From NCBI RefSeq assembly GCF_020529025.1, contig NZ_JACNMM010000009.1, forward strand, positions 124,001-188,000: 64,000 nucleotides of DNA, given 5' to 3'. Both the position numbers and the translations under genes were made by a program. The notes beneath the pieces were generated by a model. The model saw nothing but the letters and a program-made list of their open reading frames with translations. It did not search any database and had not been told where the DNA came from. The stretch comes from Oceaniglobus trochenteri. Lineage in GTDB: Bacteria > Pseudomonadota > Alphaproteobacteria > Rhodobacterales > Rhodobacteraceae. Numbering within the stretch: the stretch's first letter is position 1; the number at the start of each line of letters is the position of its first letter. Below, in pieces: positions 27,462 to 36,014 of this stretch.

Positions 27462-27482
27462 TCTTTCTTGCTGAAAATACTC
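27462..27482 (-). repeat. Intergenic repeat, class A copy (minus orientation)
   Basis: TCTTTCTTGCTGAAAATACTC begins one base after the cbiX stop codon, followed by CCGCCGGAGG. On the minus strand the order is a CTCC-GGCG-GGAG mini-stem followed by TATTTT and then GCAAGAAAGA. Confidence 0.8.
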
Positions 27483-27530
27483 CCGCCGGAGGCTCCGCCA
27501 TCTGCCACCGGCGCAACATCGGAAAACCGG

Positions 27531-28154
27531 ATGCGCCCCTACGAAAAAGACCCCGCCGCGATCTATGCGCAAAGCTTCGCCACGGTGCGCGCCGAGGCGC
27601 GGCTGGAGCGCTTTCCGCCGGGCATGGATGCGATGGTGGTGCGGCTGATCCACGCCTGCGGCATGGTCGAGATCGCGGACCGGCTGGCCTTTTCGCCCGC
27701 AGCCTTCTCGGCGGGGCAGGCGGCCCTGGCCGCCGGGGCGCCGGTGCTGTGCGATTGCGAAATGGTCGCCTCGGGGGTGATCCGCCGGTTCCTGCCCGCA
27801 TCGAACCAGGTGATCTGCACCCTGAACGCCCCCGGCGTGCCGGAACGGGCCAGCGACATCGGCAACACCCGCTCGGCCGCGGCGGTCGAGCTTTGGCGCG
27901 ACAGGATCGAAGGCGCTGTCGTGGCCGTGGGCAACGCGCCGACGGCCCTGTTTCACCTGCTTGAACTGCTGGATCAGGGATGGCCGAAACCTGCCCTGAT
28001 CCTGGGCTTTGCCGTGGGTTTTGTCGGCGCGGCCGAATCCAAGGCCGAACTGGCGCGCGATCCGCGCGGCTGTGATTTTGTGACCCTGCGGGGCCGGCGG
28101 GGTGGCTCGGCCATGGCCGCCGCCGCCGTCAACGCATTGGGAGCGACGCAATGA
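27531..28154 (+). CDS. cobH: Precorrin-8X methylmutase
   Basis: CobH moves a methyl group from C11 to C12 to give hydrogenobyrinate. The 207-residue product has the active-site histidine motif RLIHACGM, CDCEMVASGVIRR, and GNAPTALF with GFAVGFVGAAESK. I start at ATG 27531, preceded by GGAAAA; the longer frame to 27327 translates the cbiX polyhistidine region out of frame and is not credible. It overlaps cobL by 4 bases. Confidence 0.95.
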   Translation: MRPYEKDPAAIYAQSFATVRAEARLERFPPGMDAMVVRLIHACGMVEIADRLAFSPAAFSAGQAALAAGAPVLCDCEMVASGVIRRFLPASNQVICTLNAPGVPERASDIGNTRSAAAVELWRDRIEGAVVAVGNAPTALFHLLELLDQGWPKPALILGFAVGFVGAAESKAELARDPRGCDFVTLRGRRGGSAMAAAAVNALGATQ

Positions 28155-29353
28155 CCGAACCCTGGCTGCACATCGTCGGTATCGGAGAAGACGGGATCGA
28201 GGGCTTGGCCCCCGCCACCCGGGCCATTCTGGAAGCCGCCGAAGTGATCGTCGGCGGCGACCGGCATCACCGCCTGTCCGACAGCGTGACGGCCGAGCGC
28301 GTCTCGTGGCCCTCGCCCTTCGATGCGCTGATCGACATGCTGAAGGGGTTTGCCGGGCGGCGGGTCGTGGTGCTGGCCACGGGTGATCCGCTGTGGTTCT
28401 CGGTCGGGGCGCGGATCGGCCGGGCGATCCCGCCGGCGCAGATCGTGTTCCATCCGCAGCTGAGCGCCTTTCAACTGGCCGCCGCGCGCATGGGCTGGTC
28501 GATGGCGGATGTCGAAACGCTGACCGTGCATGGCCGCCCGGTGGAACAGATGATCGCCTTCATCCAGCCTGACGTGCGGCTGCTGATCCTCACCACCGGC
28601 GCCGAAACCCCGGCGCGGATCGCCCGGTTCCTGACGGAACGCGGCTTTGGCAAAAGTGCGATGACCGTGCTGGCGGCCATGGGCGGCAAGGAAGAACAGC
28701 GCTTCGATGGCCTTGCCGAAAGCTGGGATCACGCGGTGCCCGCCTTCAACACGCTGGCCGTCGAATGCGTGGCGGCGCCGGATGCCGCACTTCTGCCCCG
28801 GGTGCCGGGCCTGGCCGATGCCCTGTTCCAGCACGACGGCACCATGACGAAACAAGAGGTGCGCGCCATCACGGTGGCCAAGCTGATGCCGATGCGCGGG
28901 GCACTTCTGTGGGATATCGGCACCGGCTGCGGTTCGGTCGCCGTCGAATGGATGCGCGCGGCCCGGTATGCCCGCGCCATCGGCATCGAACCCCGCGCCG
29001 ACCGTCGCGCCATGGCCGCCGCCAACGCCCTGGCCCTTGGCACACCGCGCCTGGAACTGATCGAGGGCGAAGCGCCCGATGCCCTGGAGGGCCTGCCCGC
29101 ACCCGACGCGATCTTCGTTGGCGGCGGGCTGAGCGATGGTGTGTTTCAGGCGGCCTGGGGGGCATTGAAACCTCTGGGGCGGCTGGTGGCCAATGCCGTG
29201 ACCCTGGAATCCGAGGCGCAACTTCTGGCCCTTCACGCCGAACATGGCGGGGACCTGGTGAAGGTTCAGATACACCGGGCCGAACCGGTCGGCCCCTATC
29301 GCGGCTGGCGCCCCTCGATGCCTGTCACCCAGTGGAGCCTGATCAAGCGATGA
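28151..29353 (+). CDS. cobL: Precorrin-6Y C5,15-methyltransferase (decarboxylating), CbiE-CbiT fusion
   Basis: CobL methylates C5 and C15 of the corrin ring and decarboxylates the acetate at C12. The 400-residue product has an N-terminal CbiE-type domain (HIVGIGEDGIEGLAPATR, with ATGDPLWFSVG) and a C-terminal CbiT-type domain with the SAM motif LLWDIGTGCGSVAVEW (about residue 255). This is the aerobic-pathway fusion. ATG 28151 overlaps the cobH stop. Confidence 0.96.
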   Translation: MTEPWLHIVGIGEDGIEGLAPATRAILEAAEVIVGGDRHHRLSDSVTAERVSWPSPFDALIDMLKGFAGRRVVVLATGDPLWFSVGARIGRAIPPAQIVFHPQLSAFQLAAARMGWSMADVETLTVHGRPVEQMIAFIQPDVRLLILTTGAETPARIARFLTERGFGKSAMTVLAAMGGKEEQRFDGLAESWDHAVPAFNTLAVECVAAPDAALLPRVPGLADALFQHDGTMTKQEVRAITVAKLMPMRGALLWDIGTGCGSVAVEWMRAARYARAIGIEPRADRRAMAAANALALGTPRLELIEGEAPDALEGLPAPDAIFVGGGLSDGVFQAAWGALKPLGRLVANAVTLESEAQLLALHAEHGGDLVKVQIHRAEPVGPYRGWRPSMPVTQWSLIKR

Positions 29354-29387
29354 CGCAGAGTTCTTTAGGCCAGGCAGAAACGGCAGG

Positions 29388-30098
29388 GTGCGGGTCTTGA
29401 CCGGCGTTCTTTACGGTGTCGGACTGGGGCCGGGCGATCCCGAGTTGATCACGCGCAAGGCGGCGCGGCTGATTTCGGGCGCGGCGGTCGTGGCCTATCC
29501 GGCGCTGGCGGGCGGGGCAAGCCTTGCGCGCGCCATCGCCGCCGACCTGATCGCGCCGGGGGCCGAGGAGATCGTGATCGACGTCCCGATGAGCGTGGCG
29601 CGCGAACCGGCGCAGGCGGCCTATGACGCGGGCGCGGCGCAGATTGCCGCCGTGCTGGAGCAGGGCCGGGATGTGGTCTGCCTTTGCGAGGGCGATCCTT
29701 TTTTCTATGGGTCGTTCATGTATCTGCACGCCCGCCTGTCGCGTCGCTTCGCGGTCGAGGTGGTGCCGGGTGTCACCTCGGTCACGGCCTGTGCCGCCCG
29801 CGCCGCGATGCCGCTGGCCGCGCGCAACGAAAGGGTGACGATCCTGCCCGGCCCCTTGCCCGAGGCCGAGCTGCGCGCAAGGATCGAGGGCGCCGAAAGC
29901 GTGGCGATCATGAAGGTGGGCCGCCACCTCGGCAAGATCCGCGCGGTTCTGGCCGACCTGGGGCTGGAGGGGCGGGCGGTCTATGTCGCCCGCGCCACCC
30001 TGGCCGACGAGGTGGTCTGCCCATTGTCCGAAGCGCCCGAGGCGGCGCCCTATTTCTCGATGATCCTGCTGACCAAGGGGGCCGATCCATGGCTGTGA
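29388..30098 (+). CDS. cobI: Precorrin-2 C20-methyltransferase
   Basis: CobI methylates precorrin-2 at C20 with SAM. The 236-residue product begins LTGVLYGVGLGPGDPELIT, the tetrapyrrole methylase opening. It has CEGDPFFYGSFMYL, PGVTSVTACAA and MKVGRHLGKIR. The start is most likely GTG 29388 after CGGCAGG; TTG 29397 is possible. It overlaps the next gene by 10 bases. Confidence 0.94.
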   Translation: MRVLTGVLYGVGLGPGDPELITRKAARLISGAAVVAYPALAGGASLARAIAADLIAPGAEEIVIDVPMSVAREPAQAAYDAGAAQIAAVLEQGRDVVCLCEGDPFFYGSFMYLHARLSRRFAVEVVPGVTSVTACAARAAMPLAARNERVTILPGPLPEAELRARIEGAESVAIMKVGRHLGKIRAVLADLGLEGRAVYVARATLADEVVCPLSEAPEAAPYFSMILLTKGADPWL

Positions 30099-31927
30099 AA
30101 CCTGTCGTTCTGTGCCTGTCCCGCTCGGGTGAGCCGGTGGCGCACCGGATTGCTGCCCTGCTGGGGGCTGCGGTTCATGGGCGGTCGGGCCGGGTCGGGC
30201 GGGCCGATGCCCTGTTCGACAACGCGCTTGAGCATGCGCGCGATCTGTTCGCCGCCGGTGTGCCGATTGTCGGTGTCTGTGCCAGCGGCATCCTGATTCG
30301 CGGCGTCGCGCCCTTGCTGGCCGACAAGCGCAGCGAACCGCCCGTGGTTTCTGTGTCGGACGATGGCGCCGTGGTGGTGCCGCTTCTGGGCGGGCATCGC
30401 GGCGCGAACCGGCTGGCGCGCCAGATCGCCGAAGGGCTGGGCGGCGTGGCGGCGGTGACGACGGCGGGGGATGTCGCGCTTGGCGTTGCGCTGGACGAAC
30501 CGCCCGAGGGCTGGGCCCTGGGCACGCCCGACCTGGCCAAGGATGCCATGGCGCGGCTGCTGGGCGGCGAGCGGGCCCATATCAACGGCGACGAGGCGGG
30601 CAGGGCCCAATGGCTGCACGATCTGCCCCTGGCCGATGCGCCCGATCTCTCGGGCGTGGCGGTCGAGGCGACGATGATGCCCCCGGCGCCAGGCGTCCTT
30701 ACCTTTCACCCACAGCGCTGCGTGATCGGCGTCGGCTGCGCGCGGGACTGCCCGCCAGAAGAGCTTGAGCGGCTGGTCTTGCAGATGCTGGACGACCTTG
30801 AAATCGCTCCGGGCGCCGTGAAAGCGCTGTGCACGCTGGACCTGAAGGCGGACGAACCCGCCGTGCTGGCCCTGGCGCGCAAGCTGGACCTGCCGCTGCG
30901 CCTGTTCGATGCCGCCGAACTGGAGGCCGAGACACCGCGTCTGGAGAACCCCAGCGATGTCGTGTTTGCCGAGGTCGGCTGCCACGGGGTAAGCGAAGGC
31001 GCTGCCCTGGCAGGGGCAGGCCCCGACGCGGTCCTGTCGGCGCCCAAGCGCAAGACGGCCATGGCCACCTGCGCCCTGGCCACCGCCCCCGCGCCCCTCA
31101 CCGCCTTGCGAGGGCGGGGGCGCGGACGGCTTTCGGTGGTCGGGATCGGCCCGGGCCAGGCGGCCTGGCGCACGCCCGAGGTGTCGCGCCTGGTGGCCGA
31201 GGCCGAGGAACTGGTGGGCTATGGCCTTTACATCGACCTGCTGGGCCCGCTGGCGGCGGGCAAGCAGCGCACCGACTTCCCCCTGGGCGGCGAGGAAGAC
31301 CGCTGCCGCTATGCGCTGGAGCGGGCGGGCGAGGGGCGCGACGTTGCGCTGGTCTGCTCGGGGGATGCCGGGATCTATGCCATGGGGGCGCTGGTCTTCG
31401 AACTGCTGGACCGCACCGAACACGGTGTCAGTGACGCCGCCCGCCGGATCGAGGTGGTCTGTTCGCCCGGGGTTTCCGCGCTTCAGGGGGCGGCGGCGCG
31501 GGCAGGTGCGCCGCTCGGGCATGATTTCTGTGCAATCTCGCTGTCTGATCTTCTGACACCGCGCGATGACATCCTGCGCCGGTTGCAGGCGGCGTCCGAG
31601 GGCGATTTTGTCATCGCCTTCTACAACCCGGTGTCGATGCGCCGCCGCACCCTTCTGGCCGAGGCGCGCGACATCCTGTTGGCCCATCGCCCGGCCGACA
31701 CGCCGGTGATGCTGGCCTCGTCCCTTGGACGGCCCGAAGAACATATCCGCTATCGCCGCCTGGATGAATTGCAGGTCGACGAGGTGGACATGCTGACCGT
31801 GGTTCTTGTCGGGTCAAGCCAATCGCGCCTGGCACAGCTGGGCGAGGGGCCGCGCATGTACACCCCGCGCGGTTATGCCCGCAAGATCGACGGTGACCTG
31901 GCTCAGCCGGGCGGCGGCGAATCGTAA
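30089..31927 (+). CDS. cobJ: Fusion of CbiG-type protein and precorrin-3B C17-methyltransferase (CobJ)
   Basis: The 612-residue product joins two activities. Residues 1-125 resemble CbiG_N (GVCASGILIRGVAPLLADKR, LLGGHRGANRLARQIAE). About 205-330 resemble CbiG_C/CobE (VIGVGCARDCPPEELE, STVD-like CTLDLKADEPAVL). About 345-590 form the CobJ methylase (LSVVGIGPGQAAWRTPE, CSGDAGIYAMGAL, AFYNPVSMRRR). CobJ carries out ring contraction and C17 methylation. ATG 30089 lies inside the end of cobI. The 3' end overlaps the opposite-strand formylglycine-enzyme gene by 25 bases. Confidence 0.93.
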   Translation: MAVKPVVLCLSRSGEPVAHRIAALLGAAVHGRSGRVGRADALFDNALEHARDLFAAGVPIVGVCASGILIRGVAPLLADKRSEPPVVSVSDDGAVVVPLLGGHRGANRLARQIAEGLGGVAAVTTAGDVALGVALDEPPEGWALGTPDLAKDAMARLLGGERAHINGDEAGRAQWLHDLPLADAPDLSGVAVEATMMPPAPGVLTFHPQRCVIGVGCARDCPPEELERLVLQMLDDLEIAPGAVKALCTLDLKADEPAVLALARKLDLPLRLFDAAELEAETPRLENPSDVVFAEVGCHGVSEGAALAGAGPDAVLSAPKRKTAMATCALATAPAPLTALRGRGRGRLSVVGIGPGQAAWRTPEVSRLVAEAEELVGYGLYIDLLGPLAAGKQRTDFPLGGEEDRCRYALERAGEGRDVALVCSGDAGIYAMGALVFELLDRTEHGVSDAARRIEVVCSPGVSALQGAAARAGAPLGHDFCAISLSDLLTPRDDILRRLQAASEGDFVIAFYNPVSMRRRTLLAEARDILLAHRPADTPVMLASSLGRPEEHIRYRRLDELQVDEVDMLTVVLVGSSQSRLAQLGEGPRMYTPRGYARKIDGDLAQPGGGES

Positions 31928-32853
31928 ACGACGCGAAACCCCATGTGGGTGGTGGCGCTGTCGGGTGTGTTGCCCGTCCGCGCGGCGATCCGGTAGCGGT
32001 GGCAATAGGACGCATGACACAGGAACGAACCACCCTTCAGCATCTTTTGCGGCCCGTGGGGGGCGGCATTGCGGGCCGTCTTCTTCAGGCTGCGCAGGCG
32101 GAACGGATCGCCCGACCATTCCCACACATTGCCCACCATGTTGAAAAGCCCGTAACCGTTGGGCGCAAAGCTGATGGCGGGGGCCGTGGCCGAATGGCCG
32201 TCGGCGCAGGTATTGGTGCGCGGGAAATCGCCCTGCCAGATGTTGCAGGGCATGAATTCGGTGTCGTCGGGTTCGCGGTCGCCCCAGGGATAGCGCACAT
32301 CGCCCAGCCCGCCACGCGCCGCATGCTCCCACTCGGCCTCGCGGGGCAGGCGGCCCCCGGCCCAGCCGGCATAGGCGCGGGCATCGGCCCAGGACATGTG
32401 AACGACCGGATGATCGGGGTCGGCGGGGGGGCCTTCGGGGCCGGTGGGATGCGCCCAGCAGGCGCCATCCACACGACGCCACCACTCAAGCCCGTCGACG
32501 GCGCGGGTCGTGTTCAGGGCTTCGGGAACATGCATCCAGAACACGAAGGACCAGCCGAAGCGTTCCGCCTCGCTCTGGTATCCGGTGGCGGCGACGAAGC
32601 GGGCGAAGGCGGCGTTCGTCGTCGTGCCACGCTCCCACCACAGGGGTTTGACGCGGGCGCGGCGCAGGGGCGATTCCTCGTCCGGCAAGATCACCGGGCG
32701 GTCGGTTCCGATCAGCGATGTGCCCCCCGGCACCGGGACGCAGTCGCGCAGGGAAGGGTCCATCCGGGCGTTCGCATCGAAGGTGGCAGGTGCGTCCGGG
32801 GCGCGCGCCCCGGCGGTGGGGGTGCAGCAGGCGGGCTTTGGGGAAGTTTTCAT
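31903..32853 (-). CDS. Formylglycine-generating enzyme family protein (SUMF1/FGE)
   Basis: FGE oxidises a cysteine in type I sulfatases to formylglycine. The 316-residue product contains VPGGTSLIGT, GGRLPREAEWEHAARGG, MVGNVWEWSGDPF and the terminal GGSFLCHASYCHRYRIAARTG. In that last segment Cys279 and Cys284 match the two active-site cysteines that separate true FGE from EgtB-like relatives. It may start with a weak signal or free N-terminus; ATG 32853 (MKTSPKP) is chosen over an extension to 32898. It lies opposite to the cobalamin genes, between cobJ and cobM, and no sulfatase is in the window. Confidence 0.9.
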   Translation of the reverse strand: MKTSPKPACCTPTAGARAPDAPATFDANARMDPSLRDCVPVPGGTSLIGTDRPVILPDEESPLRRARVKPLWWERGTTTNAAFARFVAATGYQSEAERFGWSFVFWMHVPEALNTTRAVDGLEWWRRVDGACWAHPTGPEGPPADPDHPVVHMSWADARAYAGWAGGRLPREAEWEHAARGGLGDVRYPWGDREPDDTEFMPCNIWQGDFPRTNTCADGHSATAPAISFAPNGYGLFNMVGNVWEWSGDPFRLRSLKKTARNAAPHGPQKMLKGGSFLCHASYCHRYRIAARTGNTPDSATTHMGFRVVYDSPPPG

Positions 32854-32918
32854 GGGCCGATAATCCGGCCGCCGACAGGGCCATGTCAAGGGCCGCAACG
32901 AATGGGAAAGTACTTGGA

Positions 32919-33686
32919 ATGACGGTTTATTTCATCGGCGCAGGGCCGGGCGACCCTGAACTTCTGACGCTGAAGGCTCAGCGCCTGATCGCGGCCTGTC
33001 CGGTCTGTCTTTATGCCGGATCGCTGGTGCCGCAAGAGGTGGTGGCAGGCGCGCCCGAGGGGGCGCTGGTGCGCGACACGGCGCCGATGACGCTGGAGCA
33101 GACCCACGCCGAGATCGTCGCCGCCCATGCCCGCGGACAGGACGTGGCGCGGGTGCATTCGGGCGATCCTTCGCTTTACGGCGCGATTGCCGAACAGATC
33201 CGCCGCCTGCGGGCCGATGGCATCGACTATCAGATCGTGCCCGGCGTGCCCGCCTATGCCGCCGCCGCCGCCGCGCTGGGGCAGGAGTTGACGATTCCCG
33301 AGGTCGCGCAGTCGATCGTGCTGACGCGGGTGTCGATGAAATCCACCTCGATGCCCGCCGGCGAAACGCTGGAGAACTTCGCCCGCACCGGCGCGACCTT
33401 GGCCATTCACCTGGGCATCCGCAACCTGCGCGAGATCGAGCGCGTGCTGACCCCCCACTACGGCGCCGACTGCCCGGTGGTGGTGGCCTATCGCGTCGGT
33501 TGGCCCGACCAGATGTTCCTGCGCGGCACACTGTCCGACATGCGCCAGAAGGTGCGCGACGAGAAGATCACGCGCACCGCGCTGATCCTGGTCGGCCCCG
33601 CCCTGGGCGAGGTGCAAGACTTTCGCGATTCGGCACTTTACGACCCGGCACGCCCCCATGTTCTACGACCAAAGGCCGAGGCTTAA
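32919..33686 (+). CDS. cobM: Precorrin-4 C11-methyltransferase
   Basis: CobM methylates precorrin-4 at C11. The 255-residue product has MTVYFIGAGPGDPELLTLKAQ, VHSGDPSLYGAIAEQIRRL, PGVPAYAAAAAALG and LTRVSMKSTSMPAGE, all standard for the family. The ATG at 32919 follows a weak GGAAAG site and lies 66 bases from the divergent FGE start, so it probably has its own promoter there. Other ring-synthesis genes (cobK, cobG or cobZ, cobN) are not in the window. Confidence 0.95.
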   Translation: MTVYFIGAGPGDPELLTLKAQRLIAACPVCLYAGSLVPQEVVAGAPEGALVRDTAPMTLEQTHAEIVAAHARGQDVARVHSGDPSLYGAIAEQIRRLRADGIDYQIVPGVPAYAAAAAALGQELTIPEVAQSIVLTRVSMKSTSMPAGETLENFARTGATLAIHLGIRNLREIERVLTPHYGADCPVVVAYRVGWPDQMFLRGTLSDMRQKVRDEKITRTALILVGPALGEVQDFRDSALYDPARPHVLRPKAEA

Positions 33687-33742
33687 CCGAACTGTCATGG
33701 AAATGCGCTCTATGCTTGTGGCGAGATACGGAACGACTTGAC

Positions 33743-33764
33743 GGATGCCCGGGGACGGGCATCC
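33743..33764 (+). promoter_or_regulatory. Hairpin upstream of hypothetical gene at 33794
   Basis: GGATGCCC and GGGCATCC form a perfect 8-bp stem with a 6-base loop, ending 21 bases before the GGAGG ribosome site region of the next gene. It could be a cobM 3'-end structure or a leader element. Confidence 0.4.
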
Positions 33765-33793
33765 TGTGGATGCATCGGCGAACCGGAGGCAAC

Positions 33794-34147
33794 ATGCTGG
33801 AAGATCTGCCACAAGAGGTGAAGGACGGGCTGAAGGCCGCGCGCGACAGGGCGCAGCGCCGCAAGGGGCGGATGCGCGTGGATGTCGGCGGCCAGACCTT
33901 CACTGTCCTGCGCTATTGGGATGAGGGGTTTTCGCTGCGCGCCGAAGATGCCCCAAGGATGCGCGGCCATGTCGATCTTTACGATGGCCCGCGCCACATG
34001 GGCCGCTGCCTGATCGTCGCCTCGGGGGCGGACGACGATGAAATGGTCTATGAATTCAAGCGGATGACGCCGGTCAGCGACCGTCCGCCGGTCGATTTCG
34101 CCCGGGGCGATTTCACGCCGGCCGCCCTGTTGCCGATCTTTCACTAG
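33794..34147 (+). CDS. Conserved-looking 117-residue protein, unknown function
   Basis: I do not recognise this protein. It is charged and soluble, with a basic RDRAQRRKGRMRV segment (about residues 17-29) followed by a beta-rich part (GGQTFTVLRYWDEGFSL, GHVDLYDGPRHMGRCLIVA). The RRKGRMRV...GFSL arrangement faintly recalls a PilZ domain, but the RxxxR and (D/N)xSxxG motifs are not clear. GGAGG precedes the ATG. It stands alone between cobM and a strong pair of hairpins. Confidence 0.7.
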   Translation: MLEDLPQEVKDGLKAARDRAQRRKGRMRVDVGGQTFTVLRYWDEGFSLRAEDAPRMRGHVDLYDGPRHMGRCLIVASGADDDEMVYEFKRMTPVSDRPPVDFARGDFTPAALLPIFH

Positions 34148-34149
34148 GG

Positions 34150-34216
34150 TCCGGTTTTGCACGCCGTGATGCGGCACGAAACCGGAATGGCCCGCCCCGG
34201 CTGAACGGGGCAGGCC
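34150..34216. terminator. Double hairpin between converging genes (bidirectional terminator candidate)
   Basis: TCCGGTTT (34150-34157) pairs with AAACCGGA (34179-34186), and GGCCCGCCCCG (34189-34199) pairs with CGGGGCAGGCC (34206-34216). The structures lie between the stop codons of the hypothetical gene and rhlE. The first stem has A and T runs at its base on both strands, which suits a bidirectional terminator. Confidence 0.55.
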
Positions 34217-34225
34217 GGTCGGCGA

Positions 34226-35485
34226 TCAGGCCGCGCGGCGCCGACGGCGGTTCTGGCTGCCACTGCCCGCGGGCTTGGCCGACTGCGGCTTGCGGTTGCC
34301 CTGGGGCTTGCCGCCACCACCACCGCGCCGACGGGCGGGTTTGGCCGCGCCGACAACCTCCCAGGGGCGGCCCGAGGCCACCTCGATGGACTGTTTCACC
34401 ACCTTCTCGATATCCTTGAGATAGGGCATCTCGTCGGGGGCGCAAAAGGCGATGGCCTGGCCACTGGCCCCCGCACGGGCGGTGCGCCCGATCCGGTGGA
34501 CATAGTTCTCGGCCACGTTGGGCAGGTCGTAGTTGTAGACGAACATGACCTCGGGGATGTCGATGCCGCGCGCGGCAACGTCGGTGGCCACCAGAACCTT
34601 GATCTTGCCGGCCTTGAAATCGGCGATGGCGCGGTCGCGCTGGCCCTGGCTCTTGTTGCCATGGATCGAGGCGGTGGCGAAACCGGCGCGATCCAGGTTC
34701 TTCATCAGCTTTTCGCTGCCATGCTTGGTGCGCCCGAAGACCAGGGCCCGTTCCTCGGGGTGCTTCTTCAGGAGTTCCATCAGAAGGCCCTGCTTTTCGG
34801 ACTGGGCGATGAAATGCACAGACTGGGTGATGTTGTCGGCCGTCTGGCCGGGGCGCGAGACCTCGACACGGACAGGATCGGTCAGGTAGGCGCTGGCGAT
34901 TTCGTTCATCTGCTTGGGCATGGTGGCCGAGAACAGCATGGTCTGGCGATCCTTGGCCAGAAGCGGCGCGATCTTGCGCAGGGCGTGGATGAAACCAAGG
35001 TCCAGCATCTGGTCAGCCTCGTCCAGCACCAGGAACTTGGCATCGCCCAAGGTGACGGCGCGCCGGTCCAGCAGGTCCATCAGGCGGCCGGGCGTGGCGA
35101 CCAGAAGGTCGACGCCCCGCTCCAGACGGTTGATCTGGCGGTTGATGCTGACGCCGCCCACGACAATGGCCACCGAGAGATGCGATCCGCCGGTATAGGC
35201 ACGCAGGTTCTCGGCGATCTGGTTGGCCAGCTCGCGCGTGGGGGCCAGGATCAGGCCATGGGCGCTGCGCGGCTTCGGCTTCACGCCCAGCTTCGACAGC
35301 GTGTGGATCAGCGGCAGACCGAAGGCGGCAGTCTTGCCGGTGCCGGTTTGGGCCAGACCCATCACGTCGCGCCCGTTCATGGCGTGGGGAATGGCCTGTT
35401 TCTGGATCGGCGTCGGATCGGTGATGCCAAGCGCGGTGAGGTTAGAGACGATCTTGGGCGCAAGGCCCAGCATGTCGAAATCCAT
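34226..35485 (-). CDS. rhlE: DEAD-box ATP-dependent RNA helicase, RhlE type
   Basis: The 419-residue product carries all helicase motifs: the Q-motif region around DPTPIQKQAIP, Walker A AQTGTGKT, PTRELANQI, the DEAD motif VLDEADQMLD, SAT, ARGIDIPEV and HRIGRTARAG. A basic Arg/Gly/Lys-rich tail (from about residue 375) is typical of RhlE and likely binds RNA. Members act in ribosome assembly, RNA decay and cold adaptation. The upstream non-coding stretch is long (over 500 bases), which could hold a leader. Confidence 0.93.
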   Translation of the reverse strand: MDFDMLGLAPKIVSNLTALGITDPTPIQKQAIPHAMNGRDVMGLAQTGTGKTAAFGLPLIHTLSKLGVKPKPRSAHGLILAPTRELANQIAENLRAYTGGSHLSVAIVVGGVSINRQINRLERGVDLLVATPGRLMDLLDRRAVTLGDAKFLVLDEADQMLDLGFIHALRKIAPLLAKDRQTMLFSATMPKQMNEIASAYLTDPVRVEVSRPGQTADNITQSVHFIAQSEKQGLLMELLKKHPEERALVFGRTKHGSEKLMKNLDRAGFATASIHGNKSQGQRDRAIADFKAGKIKVLVATDVAARGIDIPEVMFVYNYDLPNVAENYVHRIGRTARAGASGQAIAFCAPDEMPYLKDIEKVVKQSIEVASGRPWEVVGAAKPARRRGGGGGKPQGNRKPQSAKPAGSGSQNRRRRRAA

Positions 35486-35839
35486 GGGAAGTCCTTTGTC
35501 GCGGCCAGAGAAGGTTCCGGCCGCATGAATGCGGTGGTGCGCCCGGGATCGGACCCGGGAGCGGTGCAGGTTGCGCCGCGATCTGACTCCGATGGCCGAA
35601 TGCCGCCGAATGCCGTCAGGGCGCAGCCCCCCTGCGTGATGTGGGAAACTGTGGATGAACGCGACCCCGGTTCGGCCCAGGAGGGGCGGATCTGCTCACG
35701 CGGCAGAGGGTGGCGGTTGATGCGCATATCGGCGCCGGCGGGCTGAAAGTCAAGGAGTTTCCTCAGCAACCCTGTTGCGCCGCGCCTGCGCGCGTCGCCA
35801 TGGGGCGCGCTCGCCTGCTGCGCAGGCTCGCGCGGGATT

Positions 35840-35860
35840 GAGTATTTTTGGCAAGAAAGA
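35840..35860 (+). repeat. Intergenic repeat, class A copy (plus orientation)
   Basis: GAGTATTTTTGGCAAGAAAG is the cleanest copy in the window. It follows directly after a GC hairpin (GCCTGC-TGC-GCAGGC region), so hairpin plus TATTTTT resembles an intrinsic terminator reading rightwards. Confidence 0.8.
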
Positions 35861-35993
35861 AACAGGGCGGTGTGCCCCACCCGGGGAGCCTGTCGCCGGG
35901 CGGGGCGTCTCTTCCTTGCACGGTCATCGGCTCTCCAGCCTGTACCGTGCTTTCGGTCATAAGGGATTAAGGTTAACCGAGCGTTACCTCTTC

Positions 35994-36014
35994 TCTTTCT
36001 TGCTTCAAATACTC
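35994..36014 (-). repeat. Intergenic repeat, class A copy (minus orientation)
   Basis: TCTTTCTTGCTTCAAATACTC, the reverse complement of the class A pattern. It faces the copy at 35840 across 133 bases and lies 47 bases from the stop codon of the PatB-type gene. Confidence 0.78.

Noticed and set aside
33692-33698. CTGTCAT, a possible PhoB half-site before the gene at 33794
   Set aside because: No second half-site 11 bases away; a single 7-mer is expected by chance.
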